64,000 bases of DNA, from NCBI GenBank assembly GCA_017531505.1, contig JAFXKX010000019.1:1-64000 (forward strand), given 5' to 3'. The position numbers and the translations under genes were made by a program. How positions within the stretch are numbered: position 1 is the stretch's first letter; the number at the start of each line of letters is the position of its first letter. This DNA comes from Clostridia bacterium. GTDB taxonomy: Bacteria; Bacillota; Clostridia; Christensenellales; Christensenellaceae. The notes below the pieces were generated by a model. The model made no database searches, was not told the DNA's origin, and was given only the letters and a program-made list of their open reading frames with translations. Positions 1 to 7,463 of the stretch are shown here, in pieces.

Positions 1-1
1 G

Positions 2-97
2 ATCACCCCCATCGCTATCGAAAAGGGTCTGCGTTTTGCAATCCGTGAAGGTGGCAGAACCGTAGGTTCCGGCGTTGTTGCAGAAGTTATTGAATAA
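2..97 (+). CDS. tuf: Elongation factor Tu, C-terminal end (partial)
   Basis: The first 31 codons visible are the C-terminal end of EF-Tu, including the domain-3 strand motif [15 protein letters not shown], closing with TAA. EF-Tu is the GTPase that delivers aminoacyl-tRNA to the ribosome. The gene begins outside the window. Its place just before rpmG-secE-nusG matches the usual tuf context in Firmicutes, and a terminator follows directly, so the downstream genes have their own promoter. Confidence 0.96.
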   Translation: MTPIAIEKGLRFAIREGGRTVGSGVVAEVIE

Positions 98-113
98 TTT
101 CAAAACAGATATA

Positions 114-144
114 AACAGCCGTCATTTTTGACGGCTGTTTTTCC
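114..144 (+). terminator. Rho-independent terminator after tuf
   Basis: A perfect stem AACAGCCGTC / GACGGCTGTT closes an ATTTT-type loop and is followed by a T-rich run, 17 bases after the tuf stop codon. Confidence 0.9.
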
Positions 145-175
145 TTGTTTTATCGTATAAATTGCATATTTTTTG

Positions 176-204
176 TTGACAATATTGTGGATTTGTGATA
201 AATT
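176..204 (+). promoter_or_regulatory. Sigma-A promoter of the rpmG-secE-nusG unit
   Basis: TTGACA (176-181) and TAAATT (199-204) are separated by 17 bases. It lies just after the tuf terminator and before the rpmG leader. Confidence 0.7.
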
Positions 205-210
205 ATCTTT

Positions 211-255
211 GGTGGCCGAAAGGGGCCCCTTTTTAGGTTGCAATTTTTTGTAACC
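211..255 (+). promoter_or_regulatory. Structured rpmG leader with two hairpins
   Basis: The palindrome AAAGGGGCCCCTTT (219-232) runs into a short T-run and could fold as a terminator-like hairpin. It is followed by an 8-bp hairpin GGTTGCAA / TTGTAACC (236-255) just ahead of the SD. This suggests an attenuator-type leader, but I do not recognise a named family. Confidence 0.4.
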
Positions 256-277
256 CAATAACTGGAGGTAAAAGATT

Positions 278-427
278 ATGCGCGAAAAAATCATTTTGGC
301 ATGCACCGAGTGCAAGCAGAGAAACTACAATACTATGAAGAATAAGAAGAACACTCCCGATAGACTGGAAGAAACCAAGTATTGCAAGTTCTGCAAGAAG
401 CACACTGTGCACAGAGAAACCAGATAA
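278..427 (+). CDS. rpmG: 50S ribosomal protein bL33 (zinc-binding form)
   Basis: The 49-residue protein has the L33 pattern with two CxxC pairs (CTEC and CKFC), so it is the zinc-binding C+ paralogue. It is part of the large ribosomal subunit near the E site. The start is ATG with SD CTGGAGGT about 8 bases upstream. It is first in the rpmG-secE-nusG order typical of Firmicutes. Length and composition match the family. Confidence 0.95.
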   Translation: MREKIILACTECKQRNYNTMKNKKNTPDRLEETKYCKFCKKHTVHRETR

Positions 428-451
428 CGAATAAATCCGGAGCGTAAAGTT

Positions 452-721
452 ATGGCAAAAACTGTTTTGCTGGGCAATGAAAAAGAACAGAAAGAAAAAG
501 CCCAGAAAAAAGCTGTAAAGGCAAAGAAAAAGCAAGGTAGAAGAGGCCCGATCCGTTTTGTAAAAGATATTTGGAGCGAGCTTAAGAAGGTTACCTGGCC
601 GACTAAGAAGGAATTGTTCAGCTATACTATGGCTGTCATTGCCGTAGTAGTAGGTGCTGCATTGCTGATCGGTCTGGTTGACTTTGGTCTTAGCCAGCTG
701 TTCAGCTTGATTGTAGGCTAA
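452..721 (+). CDS. secE: Preprotein translocase subunit SecE
   Basis: The 89-residue protein has a Lys-rich N-terminal region, the conserved amphipathic SecE segment (WSELKKVTWPTKKEL, about residues 45-59) and one transmembrane helix at about 62-85. SecE clamps the SecY channel in the inner membrane. Its place between rpmG and nusG is the canonical one. The N-terminal basic stretch is somewhat longer than in the shortest Gram-positive SecE proteins. Confidence 0.95.
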   Translation: MAKTVLLGNEKEQKEKAQKKAVKAKKKQGRRGPIRFVKDIWSELKKVTWPTKKELFSYTMAVIAVVVGAALLIGLVDFGLSQLFSLIVG

Positions 722-744
722 CGGAAAGAAAGGTATTCTTCAGC

Positions 745-1365
745 GTGGATAACGAAAAATTGGAAATCAATCAGTTGGAAGACCAGCAGGTCGAGTCCGA
801 GATGGCATCTTCTGAAGAAAGCAAACGTCTGTTTATCAAACAGGAAAAGACAGATAAACCTTATTGGTATGTTGTTTACACATATTCCGGTTATGAAAAT
901 AAGGTAATGACCAATCTGCTGAAAACAGTAGAGAATAATGGTTTGCAGGACGTGATTTACGATGTAAAAGTTCCTATGGAGGAAACGATTGAAGTAAAGA
1001 ACGGCAAAAAGAAACATGTTCAGAGAAAACTGTTCCCCGGCTATGTAATGGTCAAAATGCTGCTGACAGATGAATCCTGGTATGTCGTTCGCAATACGCG
1101 CGGTGTTACAGGGTTTGTTGGTCCGGGAAGTAAGCCGATCCCGCTTTCTGACATGGAAGTTCGTTCTATGGGCGTAGAGGATGTTCCTGTTCGTCTGGAT
1201 GTAGAAGTAGGCGAAAATGTGATGATCACATCCGGCCCGTTGGAAAGCTTTATTGGTATTGTCAATGAGATCAATACTGAGCGACAGAAGATTAAAGTAA
1301 CGGTATCGATGTTTGGCAGAGATACTCAGGTAGAACTGGATTTCGTCCAGGTAAAACGCGTATAA
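745..1365 (+). CDS. nusG: Transcription termination/antitermination factor NusG
   Basis: The protein has 206 residues. The NGN domain begins at the WYVVYTYSGYENKV segment (about 33-46) and a C-terminal KOW domain follows (about 150-206). It binds RNA polymerase and affects pausing and transcription-translation coupling. The likely start is GTG at 745. The approximately 30-residue acidic N-terminal extension makes it longer than the usual 175-180 residues. A start further in would trim this tail, but no better SD is visible. Confidence 0.94.
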   Translation: MDNEKLEINQLEDQQVESEMASSEESKRLFIKQEKTDKPYWYVVYTYSGYENKVMTNLLKTVENNGLQDVIYDVKVPMEETIEVKNGKKKHVQRKLFPGYVMVKMLLTDESWYVVRNTRGVTGFVGPGSKPIPLSDMEVRSMGVEDVPVRLDVEVGENVMITSGPLESFIGIVNEINTERQKIKVTVSMFGRDTQVELDFVQVKRV

Positions 1366-1382
1366 CAAAGTATAAAGAGATT

Positions 1383-1402
1383 TAAAGGCAAAGCCTTTTT
1401 AT
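1383..1402 (+). terminator. Short terminator-like hairpin between nusG and rplK
   Basis: AAAGGC-AAA-GCCTTT is followed by only a few T residues. It may be a weak terminator or part of the rplK leader fold, since it directly precedes the L1-site mimic. Confidence 0.35.
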
Positions 1403-1403
1403 C

Positions 1404-1436
1404 GTGGGAGGGGATAATGCCCCCCGCTTATACCAC
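1404..1436 (+). promoter_or_regulatory. Putative L1-binding site in the rplK leader
   Basis: GTGGGAGG, a short stem-loop, then ATACCAC copy the GUGGGAG...AUACCAC helix of the 23S rRNA L1 stalk, the known binding site of ribosomal protein L1. It lies 25 bases before the rplK start. L1 binding here would repress translation of the rplK-rplA mRNA. The pattern is visible in the sequence; the function is inferred from the L1 autoregulation system. Confidence 0.75.
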
Positions 1437-1461
1437 ATTGCACAACTTAGGAGGTGTACAA

Positions 1462-1887
1462 ATGGCTAAAAAAGTAGTAGGTCTTGTAAAGCTTCAGATT
1501 CCTGCGGGTAAAGCAACTCCCGCACCGCCTGTTGGTCCTGCACTGGGTCAGCACGGTGTTAACATCATGGATTTTGTTAAGCAGTTCAACGAAAGAACCG
1601 CCAAGCAGGCTGGTTTGATCATCCCTGCATTGATCACTATCTATGCAGACAGATCTTTCTCTTTCGTTCTGAAGAGCCCGCCCGCAGCAGTTCTTATAAA
1701 GAAGGCATGCGGCATTGATTCCGGTTCCAAAGTTCCGAACAAGGACAAGGTAGCAAAGATCACCAGAGCACAGCTCGAAGAGATCGCGGAACTCAAGAAG
1801 GCAGACCTTAACGCAGCAAGCTTGGAAGCAGCTGTCAGCATGATCGCTGGTACCTGCAGAAGCATGGGCGTTACCGTCGTTGATTAA
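1462..1887 (+). CDS. rplK: 50S ribosomal protein uL11
   Basis: The 141-residue protein has the full L11 pattern: an N-terminal domain with the Pro-rich segment [19 protein letters not shown] and a C-terminal rRNA-binding domain ending near GTCRSMGV. It forms the base of the GTPase stalk. ATG at 1462 has SD GGAGGTG 8 bases upstream. The reading frame extends further 5', but that part overlaps the L1-site leader and is not coding. Confidence 0.97.
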   Translation: MAKKVVGLVKLQIPAGKATPAPPVGPALGQHGVNIMDFVKQFNERTAKQAGLIIPALITIYADRSFSFVLKSPPAAVLIKKACGIDSGSKVPNKDKVAKITRAQLEEIAELKKADLNAASLEAAVSMIAGTCRSMGVTVVD

Positions 1888-1900
1888 CAAATTGGACTGA

Positions 1901-1927
1901 GTGGGAGGCGTAAAGCCGAATAACCAC
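1901..1927 (+). promoter_or_regulatory. Second putative L1-binding site, ahead of rplA
   Basis: GTGGGAGG...ATAACCAC repeats the 23S L1-stalk pattern and abuts the rplA SD (AGGAGGT at 1928-1934). L1 bound here would directly cover its own ribosome binding site. This is the second such mimic in the operon. Confidence 0.72.
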
Positions 1928-1941
1928 AGGAGGTTTTATCT

Positions 1942-2634
1942 ATGAAGAGAGGCAAGAAATATTTAGAAAGCCTGAGTTTGTATGAAAAGAACACCCAGTA
2001 TGATGCCGCACAGGCTATCGATCTTTGTGTTCAGACTGCAAAGGCAAAGTTTGATGAATCTATCGAAGTATCTGTTCGTCTGGGCGTAGACCCCCGTCAT
2101 GCTGACCAGCAGGTCAGAGGCACCGTTGTTCTGCCCCATGGTACCGGTAAGACCGTAAAGGTACTGGTATTCGCAAGAGGCGACAAAGTTACCGAAGCAA
2201 AAGAAGCTGGCGCTGATTACGTTGGCGATATGGATCTGGTACAGAAGATCCAGCAGGAAAACTGGTTTGATTTCGACGTCTGCGTTGCAACTCCTGATAT
2301 GATGGGTGTTGTAGGTCGTATCGGTCGTATCCTTGGTCCGAAAGGCTTGATGCCTAACCCCAAGTCCGGCACCGTTACTATGGACATTGCTAAGGCAATC
2401 AGCGAAATCAAAGCCGGTAAAGTTGAATACCGTGTAGACAGAACTGCTATCATTCACTGTGCTATCGGTAAGAAGTCTTTTGAAAAAGAAAAACTGCAGG
2501 AAAACCTGGATGTTTTGATGAATGCTATCGTCAAAGCTAAGCCCGCAGCAGCAAAGGGTACCTATCTGAAGAGCGTAGTACTTTCTTCCACCATGGGCCC
2601 TGGTGTAAAAGTTAACCCTGCAAGCTTTAACTAA
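1942..2634 (+). CDS. rplA: 50S ribosomal protein uL1
   Basis: The 230-residue protein is a standard-length L1 with the signature region around [20 protein letters not shown]. It binds the mobile L1 stalk of 23S rRNA and, in many bacteria, its own mRNA as a translational repressor. ATG at 1942 follows AGGAGGT. It lies 54 bases after rplK, and the two are presumably co-transcribed. Confidence 0.97.
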   Translation: MKRGKKYLESLSLYEKNTQYDAAQAIDLCVQTAKAKFDESIEVSVRLGVDPRHADQQVRGTVVLPHGTGKTVKVLVFARGDKVTEAKEAGADYVGDMDLVQKIQQENWFDFDVCVATPDMMGVVGRIGRILGPKGLMPNPKSGTVTMDIAKAISEIKAGKVEYRVDRTAIIHCAIGKKSFEKEKLQENLDVLMNAIVKAKPAAAKGTYLKSVVLSSTMGPGVKVNPASFN

Positions 2635-2641
2635 GATTTTC

Positions 2642-2670
2642 TTGACAGCACGTTTATAGTGTGCTATAAT
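2642..2670 (+). promoter_or_regulatory. Consensus sigma-A promoter for rplJL
   Basis: TTGACA (2642-2647), 17-base spacer and TATAAT (2665-2670) match the consensus exactly, only 7 bases after the rplA stop codon. rplJL therefore has its own strong promoter. Confidence 0.9.
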
Positions 2671-2689
2671 TGGTAAGAATTGAATATTC

Positions 2690-2805
2690 GTTTCCTAAGA
2701 CAGCTGGTATCGTAAGAGTAAATCCCGCCGAGGTACACATAAACGCGAAAGAGTAATCATGCCCGTTTATTCCTCTTAGGAAGAATAAACGGGTTTTCTT
2801 TTTCA
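2690..2805 (+). promoter_or_regulatory. L10 leader with transcription attenuator
   Basis: The stretch carries the ribosomal L10-leader pattern: CCTAAGACAGCTGGT, then AATCCCGCCGAGGT. TTCCTAAGA (2692-2700) is complementary to TCTTAGGAA (2774-2782). That second arm lies in the loop of a terminator hairpin, CCCGTTTATTC / GAATAAACGGG (2762-2793), followed by TTTTCTTTTT. In known systems the L10-(L12)4 complex binds this leader and promotes termination to control rplJL. Confidence 0.85.
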
Positions 2806-2828
2806 AATATTTATAGGAGGTGAAACAC

Positions 2829-3332
2829 TTGAAAGACTATACTTTGAAAGCAAAACAAGAAGTCGTAGCGGGTGTTCAGGAGAAATTTGCCGCAGCGCAG
2901 AGCCTGGTATTCCTCGATTACAGAGGCATGACCGTTGCTGAAGTAACTGCTCTTAGAAATAAGATCAGAGAAGCCGGCGCTGAATATAAAGTAATCAAGA
3001 ACACTGTTATTAAGAGAGCTGCTGAAAATCTCGGTATTACCGGTCTGGATGCATTGCTCGAAGGTCCTACCGCAGTTGCTTACTGCGCAGCTGATCCTGT
3101 TACTGCAGCAAAGATCGTTTGCCAGTACGCAGAATCTATCAAGAAGACCGAAGTCAAGGGTGGTGTTTACGAAGGCAAGGCAATTGATGCCGCAACCGTA
3201 AAATCCTTGGCAGCTACTCCTTCCAGAGAACAGTCCCTGGCAAGACTTATGGGCAGCTTGAACTCTCCCATTTCCAGCTTTGTACGTGCTCTGGATGCAA
3301 TCAGAAAGCAGAAAGAAGAAGCTACAGCATAA
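2829..3332 (+). CDS. rplJ: 50S ribosomal protein uL10
   Basis: The 167-residue protein has the L10 rRNA-binding domain (FLDYRGMTVAEVTALR, about residues 27-42) and a C-terminal helix that binds L7/L12 dimers. TTG at 2829 is the likely start, since AGGAGG ends 8 bases before it; a GTG at 2820 would overlap the SD. L10 with L12 forms the stalk and is also the regulator of the leader just upstream. Confidence 0.95.
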   Translation: MKDYTLKAKQEVVAGVQEKFAAAQSLVFLDYRGMTVAEVTALRNKIREAGAEYKVIKNTVIKRAAENLGITGLDALLEGPTAVAYCAADPVTAAKIVCQYAESIKKTEVKGGVYEGKAIDAATVKSLAATPSREQSLARLMGSLNSPISSFVRALDAIRKQKEEATA

Positions 3333-3376
3333 AGGCTGTAAGCTAAAAATCAAACATTTATCGGAGGTAATATAGA

Positions 3377-3748
3377 ATGGATATGCAGCAGATTATTGAA
3401 GCTATTGAAAAAATGAATGTTCTCGAACTGGCTGACCTGGTAAAGGCTCTGGAAGAGAAATTTGGTGTAAGCGCAGCAGCAGCAGTAGTAGCTATGCCCG
3501 GCGCAGCAGCAGGTGCAGCAGCAGCTGAAGAAGAACAGACCGAATTCACCGTTGTTCTGAAGAGCGCAGGTGCTAACAAGATCAAGGTTATCAAGGTTGT
3601 TCGTGAACTGACCGGCCTCGGCCTGAAGGAAGCTAAGGACCTGGTAGATAACGCTCCCAAGCCCTTGAAGGAAAACGTTTCCAAGGAAGATGCTGATAAG
3701 ATCGCAGCTCAGATCACCGAAGTTGGTGGCGAAATCGAAATCAAATAA
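3377..3748 (+). CDS. rplL: 50S ribosomal protein bL12
   Basis: The 123-residue acidic protein has the L12 dimerisation domain, an Ala-rich hinge (about 35-50) and the conserved C-terminal domain ([20 protein letters not shown]). It recruits translational GTPases as part of the stalk. ATG follows GGAGGT. Unlike in most Firmicutes, rpoB does not come next; a strong terminator closes the unit. Confidence 0.97.
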   Translation: MDMQQIIEAIEKMNVLELADLVKALEEKFGVSAAAAVVAMPGAAAGAAAAEEEQTEFTVVLKSAGANKIKVIKVVRELTGLGLKEAKDLVDNAPKPLKENVSKEDADKIAAQITEVGGEIEIK

Positions 3749-3767
3749 GTTAAATCTTTGTGATTTC

Positions 3768-3798
3768 AAAACCCCTTTGCAAAAGCAAAGGGGTTTTA
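3768..3798 (+). terminator. Terminator after rplL
   Basis: A 13-bp stem AAAACCCCTTTGC / GCAAAGGGGTTTT with an AAAA loop is followed by TTATTATTT. Confidence 0.93.
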
Positions 3799-3837
3799 TT
3801 ATTTCTCCAAATATGTGTGCTGTACTATAAAAAGTTA

Positions 3838-3846
3838 TGATATAAT
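3838..3846 (+). promoter_or_regulatory. Extended -10 promoter for the GIY-YIG gene
   Basis: TGATATAAT is an extended -10 element (TG-n-TATAAT) 40 bases before the TTG start. No clear -35 is present, as is usual for extended -10 promoters. Confidence 0.55.
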
Positions 3847-3885
3847 AAGTAAAATCATTTGTTGCAGAACATAGGGAGGCAAATA

Positions 3886-4443
3886 TTGAACGTTCCGAAA
3901 AAAATTAAGATACATTGGTATCTCTATATATTGAAATGTGCGGACGATTCATTGTATACCGGTATTACAGATGATTTGAACAAGCGAGTTGCGGCACATA
4001 ATGCAGGAACCGGGGCAAAATATACCCGTGGTCGCGGACCGGTGCAGCTGATTTATTGGGAGCACTATTTGGCAAAGTCTGATGCTTTGCGCAGAGAGGC
4101 TACAGTCAAAAAACTGACGCGGCAGCAAAAGCAGCAGTTGTGTGAGCAATTCTGTGGTCAATTACAATATTTATCGACGGAACATGGAGAGTTGTTGTGT
4201 ATTACCGATGATCGTGCACTGCCGGCATCCTGCTATCTGCAGTTGCGGGAAGCGATGCAGCTGGAATGCTGCGATATCGATAAAACAGCGGCTGCGCTGC
4301 GCAAAACCCGCAATGTGACTATCTGGCAAGGGGAAAGTTTGGCGGCGTGTAAACGCATTTTCAGCGATGATTGCTATATCAAGTATGTGGGTGAAGTACT
4401 GGCTTATCCCAAATACTTGAACATGATTTCGGAGGAAGAATAG
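3886..4443 (+). CDS. GIY-YIG domain protein with uncharacterised C-terminal extension
   Basis: Residues about 10-90 are a UPF0213/YhbQ-type GIY-YIG domain: WYLYILKC, LYTGIT, RVAAHNAGTGAKYTRGRGPV and REATVKKLTR. This single-domain family is normally 80-100 residues. Here roughly 95 further residues follow that I do not recognise. TTG at 3886 is chosen because GGGAGG lies 6 bases upstream. The family is nuclease-like, but its cellular role is unsettled. The next gene starts 3 bases after the stop, so the two are probably co-expressed. Confidence 0.8.
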   Translation: MNVPKKIKIHWYLYILKCADDSLYTGITDDLNKRVAAHNAGTGAKYTRGRGPVQLIYWEHYLAKSDALRREATVKKLTRQQKQQLCEQFCGQLQYLSTEHGELLCITDDRALPASCYLQLREAMQLECCDIDKTAAALRKTRNVTIWQGESLAACKRIFSDDCYIKYVGEVLAYPKYLNMISEEE

Positions 4444-4446
4444 AAT

Positions 4447-4881
4447 ATGAATTTTCTAAAACACTGGTTTTCCGGGTTTGAAAAGGGCATGACAGAACTT
4501 CCTGAAGAAGCACAGAATTGTTTGTTAGGTGCCTGTGCAAAAGCGTGCTCACAATCCTACTCACTGCAGGTCTACAAGGAGATCCGCGACAAGTCAAAAG
4601 ATGTTTGCGAGTTTTTTGACAACCTGAGAGAAGCAATTCCAGCGATAGACATTTTGGAGATACAGGCAGGGACACATTATACTGTATGTTATCATAAATG
4701 CCTCTGCGATTTGTTTACGGAGGGGTGGATGAAGGATGGCGTACTTTGTGAATGTTCCAGATCAAGCCTTTTATATAATCTGCGGCAAGTATTCCCTGAA
4801 AAGGATATACAAGTGCAGTTAGAGCGGAGCATTTTGCGCGGAGGTAAGGGCTGCCGATTGGATGTCATCATATCAGAATGA
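4447..4881 (+). CDS. Cys-rich protein of unknown function
   Basis: The 144-residue protein has clustered cysteines (CLLGACAKAC early, then CYHKCLC, CECS and GGKGC near the end). The C-terminal layout (Cys-x-Cys, then a CECSR motif, then a GGKGC-like end) loosely resembles the ATC-hydrolase/DUF6144 type of small Cys proteins, but I cannot assign it firmly. A metal or haem site is possible. ATG at 4447 has SD GGAGGAAG inside the end of the GIY-YIG gene, suggesting translational coupling. Confidence 0.65.
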   Translation: MNFLKHWFSGFEKGMTELPEEAQNCLLGACAKACSQSYSLQVYKEIRDKSKDVCEFFDNLREAIPAIDILEIQAGTHYTVCYHKCLCDLFTEGWMKDGVLCECSRSSLLYNLRQVFPEKDIQVQLERSILRGGKGCRLDVIISE

Positions 4882-4885
4882 AAAT

Positions 4886-4920
4886 AAAAAGGAAAATGCA
4901 ATAGCATTTTCCTTTTTATT
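4886..4920. terminator. Bidirectional terminator between convergent genes
   Basis: The stem AAAAAGGAAAATGC / GCATTTTCCTTTTT has A- and T-runs on both sides, so it can serve the + strand Cys-rich gene and the - strand acetyltransferase. Confidence 0.88.
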
Positions 4921-4922
4921 TA

Positions 4923-5405
4923 TCAGAGTTTTAAAGTGGCGATACATTCGTTTTGATCAAATTCTCCGGTTTCAGCAAATCCTGCGCTCTGGTAAAGATG
5001 CTTTGCCACAGAATTTTCCGGTTCATAAGACAACCAGCAAAATTCGGCAGGTCCACATGGGAAAGAACGAACGAATTCCAAAGCGAGCAGCAATGCTGCC
5101 TTTCCATAGCCTGAATGCTGATAGCGTTGATCGATCATGAAACGCCATATACTGTAGTTGCCTTTGGCAATAGAAGGGGCATCGACCCAATGTTCATCGG
5201 AATCGAAGCCAATCATCAGAAAGCCGACAGGGGTATCATCGTTGTAAATACCAAAGGGAAAAGCATATCCGCCACTGCTGATGGCTGCATAGGCCTCAAT
5301 GATACTGATGTCATTGGCAGCCACAAAATTACGCTGATCATCCCGGACGCGCAGTTCCAGTATATCCCATACATTGCCGCCGTTTACTTTGTCTAATCGC
5401 AACAT
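4923..5405 (-). CDS. GNAT family N-acetyltransferase (polyamine acetyltransferase-like)
   Basis: The approximately 160-residue GNAT protein has motif A around YQHSGYGKAALLLAL and a C-terminal ENSVAKHLYQSAGF segment. The N-terminal pattern (QRNFVAANDISIIEAYA) resembles BltD/PaiA-type spermidine/spermine acetyltransferases; the substrate is inferred. Three ATGs lie in tandem at the start; the one at 5405 has the best spacing (7 bases) from GGAG. It is next to the polyamine transporter genes, which supports a polyamine link, but it has its own promoter. Confidence 0.85.
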   Translation of the reverse strand: MLRLDKVNGGNVWDILELRVRDDQRNFVAANDISIIEAYAAISSGGYAFPFGIYNDDTPVGFLMIGFDSDEHWVDAPSIAKGNYSIWRFMIDQRYQHSGYGKAALLLALEFVRSFPCGPAEFCWLSYEPENSVAKHLYQSAGFAETGEFDQNECIATLKL

Positions 5406-5440
5406 CATCATGCTCCGTGTGTATATTTCGGGTTGGATTC

Positions 5441-5469
5441 ATTATACATGGATTGTTTCCATAAGACAA
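5441..5469 (-). promoter_or_regulatory. Promoter of the GNAT gene
   Basis: On the minus strand TTGTCT (5469-5464), a 17-base spacer and TATAAT (5446-5441) precede the gene. Confidence 0.75.
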
Positions 5470-5471
5470 AT

Positions 5472-5505
5472 AAAACCCATAGCAGAAGATTGCTGTGGGT
5501 TTTAT
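5472..5505 (-). terminator. Terminator of the pot operon
   Basis: On the minus strand AAAACCCACAGCA pairs with TGCTATGGGTTTT (one mismatch) and is followed by ATTTG. It lies 23 bases after the potD stop and just before the GNAT promoter. Confidence 0.85.
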
Positions 5506-5527
5506 TGTATTGTCATTTCGTGGTTGT

Positions 5528-6583
5528 TTATTTTGCGGCGGTCTTGACTTCCATCCAGACATCGTTCCACAAGGACAAAGCATCTGTACCGATGTCTTTG
5601 AAATAGGTACAGCGGTTCAAGGTTTCTGCCTCAATTACATAAGCGCTGTTTTCCAACATTGCGGGATCCAGATATTGATCGATTGCAGAGTTGGGTGTGG
5701 TGTAGCCAACGTATTCGGAGTTACGTGCGGAAATTTCAGGATCGCACAGGAAGTTGATGAAACGTTCGGCAGCTTCTTTGTGCTCGGAATTTTTAAGGAT
5801 GACATAGTTGTCTACCCATACATTGCTGCCCTCGTCGGGAACAACATAGGCCAAATCACTGTTTTGATTGATAGCAGCTGCTGCAGAACCAGAGTAGTCC
5901 ACTGCCAATGCGACGCTGCCGCCGATCATGTCATATTGAATATTATCGGTACCATATGCCAAAACCAAAGGTTTTTGCTGAATCAGAAGCTGTCCTGCTT
6001 CTGCCAGTTCGTCGGGGTCTGTGGTATTGATATCATATCCCAATTTGCAAAGTGCAACCATGATAGAGTCGCGAATGGAGTCATACATCATGATCTTGCC
6101 GCTATATTTTTCGTCCCAAAGGATATCCCAGCTGGTGACAGGCTCATCTACCAGTTTTTTGTTATAGATGATGCCAACGGTACCAATAAAGTTAGGTATG
6201 GAGTATTTAGACTCGGGATCAAAGGCGCGGGTGGCAGAAAAATCAGAAACATATTTGAAGTTGGGAATATTATCGAGATTAATTTCGGCCAGTTTGTCTT
6301 CCGAGATGAGGCGCTCTACCATATAATCAGAGGGCACCAGCAAATCAATCTTGGACCCTTCTGTGGTACAAATGGTATACATCTCTTCGTTGGAAGTCGT
6401 AGTGGTATAGTTGATTTTGATGTCAGGGTTTTGTTCTTCAAATTCCTTGATCAGTTCGGGATCGAGGTATTCACCCCAGTTGAGTACATACAGGGTAGTC
6501 CTATCCTCTTTACCGCAGGAAGTTGTCAGCGGAACAAGAAACAGGATTGCCATTACAAAAGCTACAATCTTGGTTATTTTCAC
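5528..6583 (-). CDS. potD: Spermidine/putrescine ABC transporter substrate-binding lipoprotein
   Basis: The 351-residue protein has a signal peptide with a lipobox-like LTTSC and then a PotD/PotF fold: VLNWGEYLDPELIKEFE near the start, DLLVPSDYM, and VDYSGSAAAA in the middle. It would capture polyamines outside the membrane. GTG at 6583 is chosen because AGGAGG lies 10 bases upstream; in-frame codons further 5' lie before this SD. It is the last gene of xre-potA-potB-potC-potD. Confidence 0.92.
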   Translation of the reverse strand: MKITKIVAFVMAILFLVPLTTSCGKEDRTTLYVLNWGEYLDPELIKEFEEQNPDIKINYTTTTSNEEMYTICTTEGSKIDLLVPSDYMVERLISEDKLAEINLDNIPNFKYVSDFSATRAFDPESKYSIPNFIGTVGIIYNKKLVDEPVTSWDILWDEKYSGKIMMYDSIRDSIMVALCKLGYDINTTDPDELAEAGQLLIQQKPLVLAYGTDNIQYDMIGGSVALAVDYSGSAAAAINQNSDLAYVVPDEGSNVWVDNYVILKNSEHKEAAERFINFLCDPEISARNSEYVGYTTPNSAIDQYLDPAMLENSAYVIEAETLNRCTYFKDIGTDALSLWNDVWMEVKTAAK

Positions 6584-6631
6584 GTTGCAGAATCCTCCTA
6601 GGATAATAATATTTTTTATAGCAAAGGCCAA

Positions 6632-7462
6632 TTATCTGGCACGCTTTGTTTTTGGGGTTTTGGCAGGGATTTTGCCGTTACGTTCTGCCTGCTGACGTTC
6701 TGCGCGGACATTGATGACAATGAGCAATGTGATCACACACAGGAACATAATGGTAGACAGTGCGTTGATCTCGGGATTGATGCCGACCTTTGCCATCGAA
6801 TAAATATAGATGGACAGGTTACTGACTACACCCTGAGAGGAGAAGAAGCTGATAACAAAGTCGTCAAACGACATGGTAAATGCCATGATGAATCCGGAAA
6901 CAATACCGGGCATCAGCTGAGGTACGATGACTTTGCGGATCGCATAGGCGGGTGTTGCGCCCATATCCAGCGCTGCTTCGTACAGGTTCTTATCCATACC
7001 CTTGAGTCTGGGCATTACAGAGAAGATGACATAAGGAATATTGAATACGATGTGAGAGATCAGCATAGTCACATATCCGCGCGGGATTTTTGTGAAGATG
7101 AAGAACAGCAGCAGGGAAATACCTGTAACGATGTCTGCGTTCATCATGGGGATCTGCGTCAGATTCAACACCATATTCTTTTTCCACTTTTTAAAATCGT
7201 TGATGCCGATTGCCGCCAAAGTGCCGACTACGGTAGCAACCAAAGAGGAAATCACAGCGATGGATAAAGTTACCCAGATACTTTCCAGTATTAAGGGGTT
7301 GGTAAACAGTTTTTCATACCAATCAAATGTAAAGCCGGTCCATTTAGTCATGGATTTGCCTTCGTTGAAGGAGAAAATCATGAGCATCAGAATAGGCAGA
7401 TAAATGAAGACCAACAGGATCGCCAGATAAAAGCGTTTGCAGAAACTCCAGAGTTTTGCCAT
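6632..7462 (-). CDS. potC: Spermidine/putrescine ABC transporter permease PotC
   Basis: The 276-residue permease has six predicted membrane helices and an EAA loop (EAALDMGATPAYAIRKVIVP) that docks on the PotA ATPase. The C-terminus is basic. It starts one base after the potB stop, with its GGAGG SD inside the end of potB, so translation is coupled. Position after potB and the sequence pattern support PotC over PotB. Confidence 0.93.
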   Translation of the reverse strand: MAKLWSFCKRFYLAILLVFIYLPILMLMIFSFNEGKSMTKWTGFTFDWYEKLFTNPLILESIWVTLSIAVISSLVATVVGTLAAIGINDFKKWKKNMVLNLTQIPMMNADIVTGISLLLFFIFTKIPRGYVTMLISHIVFNIPYVIFSVMPRLKGMDKNLYEAALDMGATPAYAIRKVIVPQLMPGIVSGFIMAFTMSFDDFVISFFSSQGVVSNLSIYIYSMAKVGINPEINALSTIMFLCVITLLIVINVRAERQQAERNGKIPAKTPKTKRAR

Positions 7463-7463
7463 A

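Noticed and set aside
5495-6601. Long open frame on the plus strand opposite potD
   Set aside because: potD is a clear family member on the minus strand with SD and operon context; the opposite frame has no recognisable domain.
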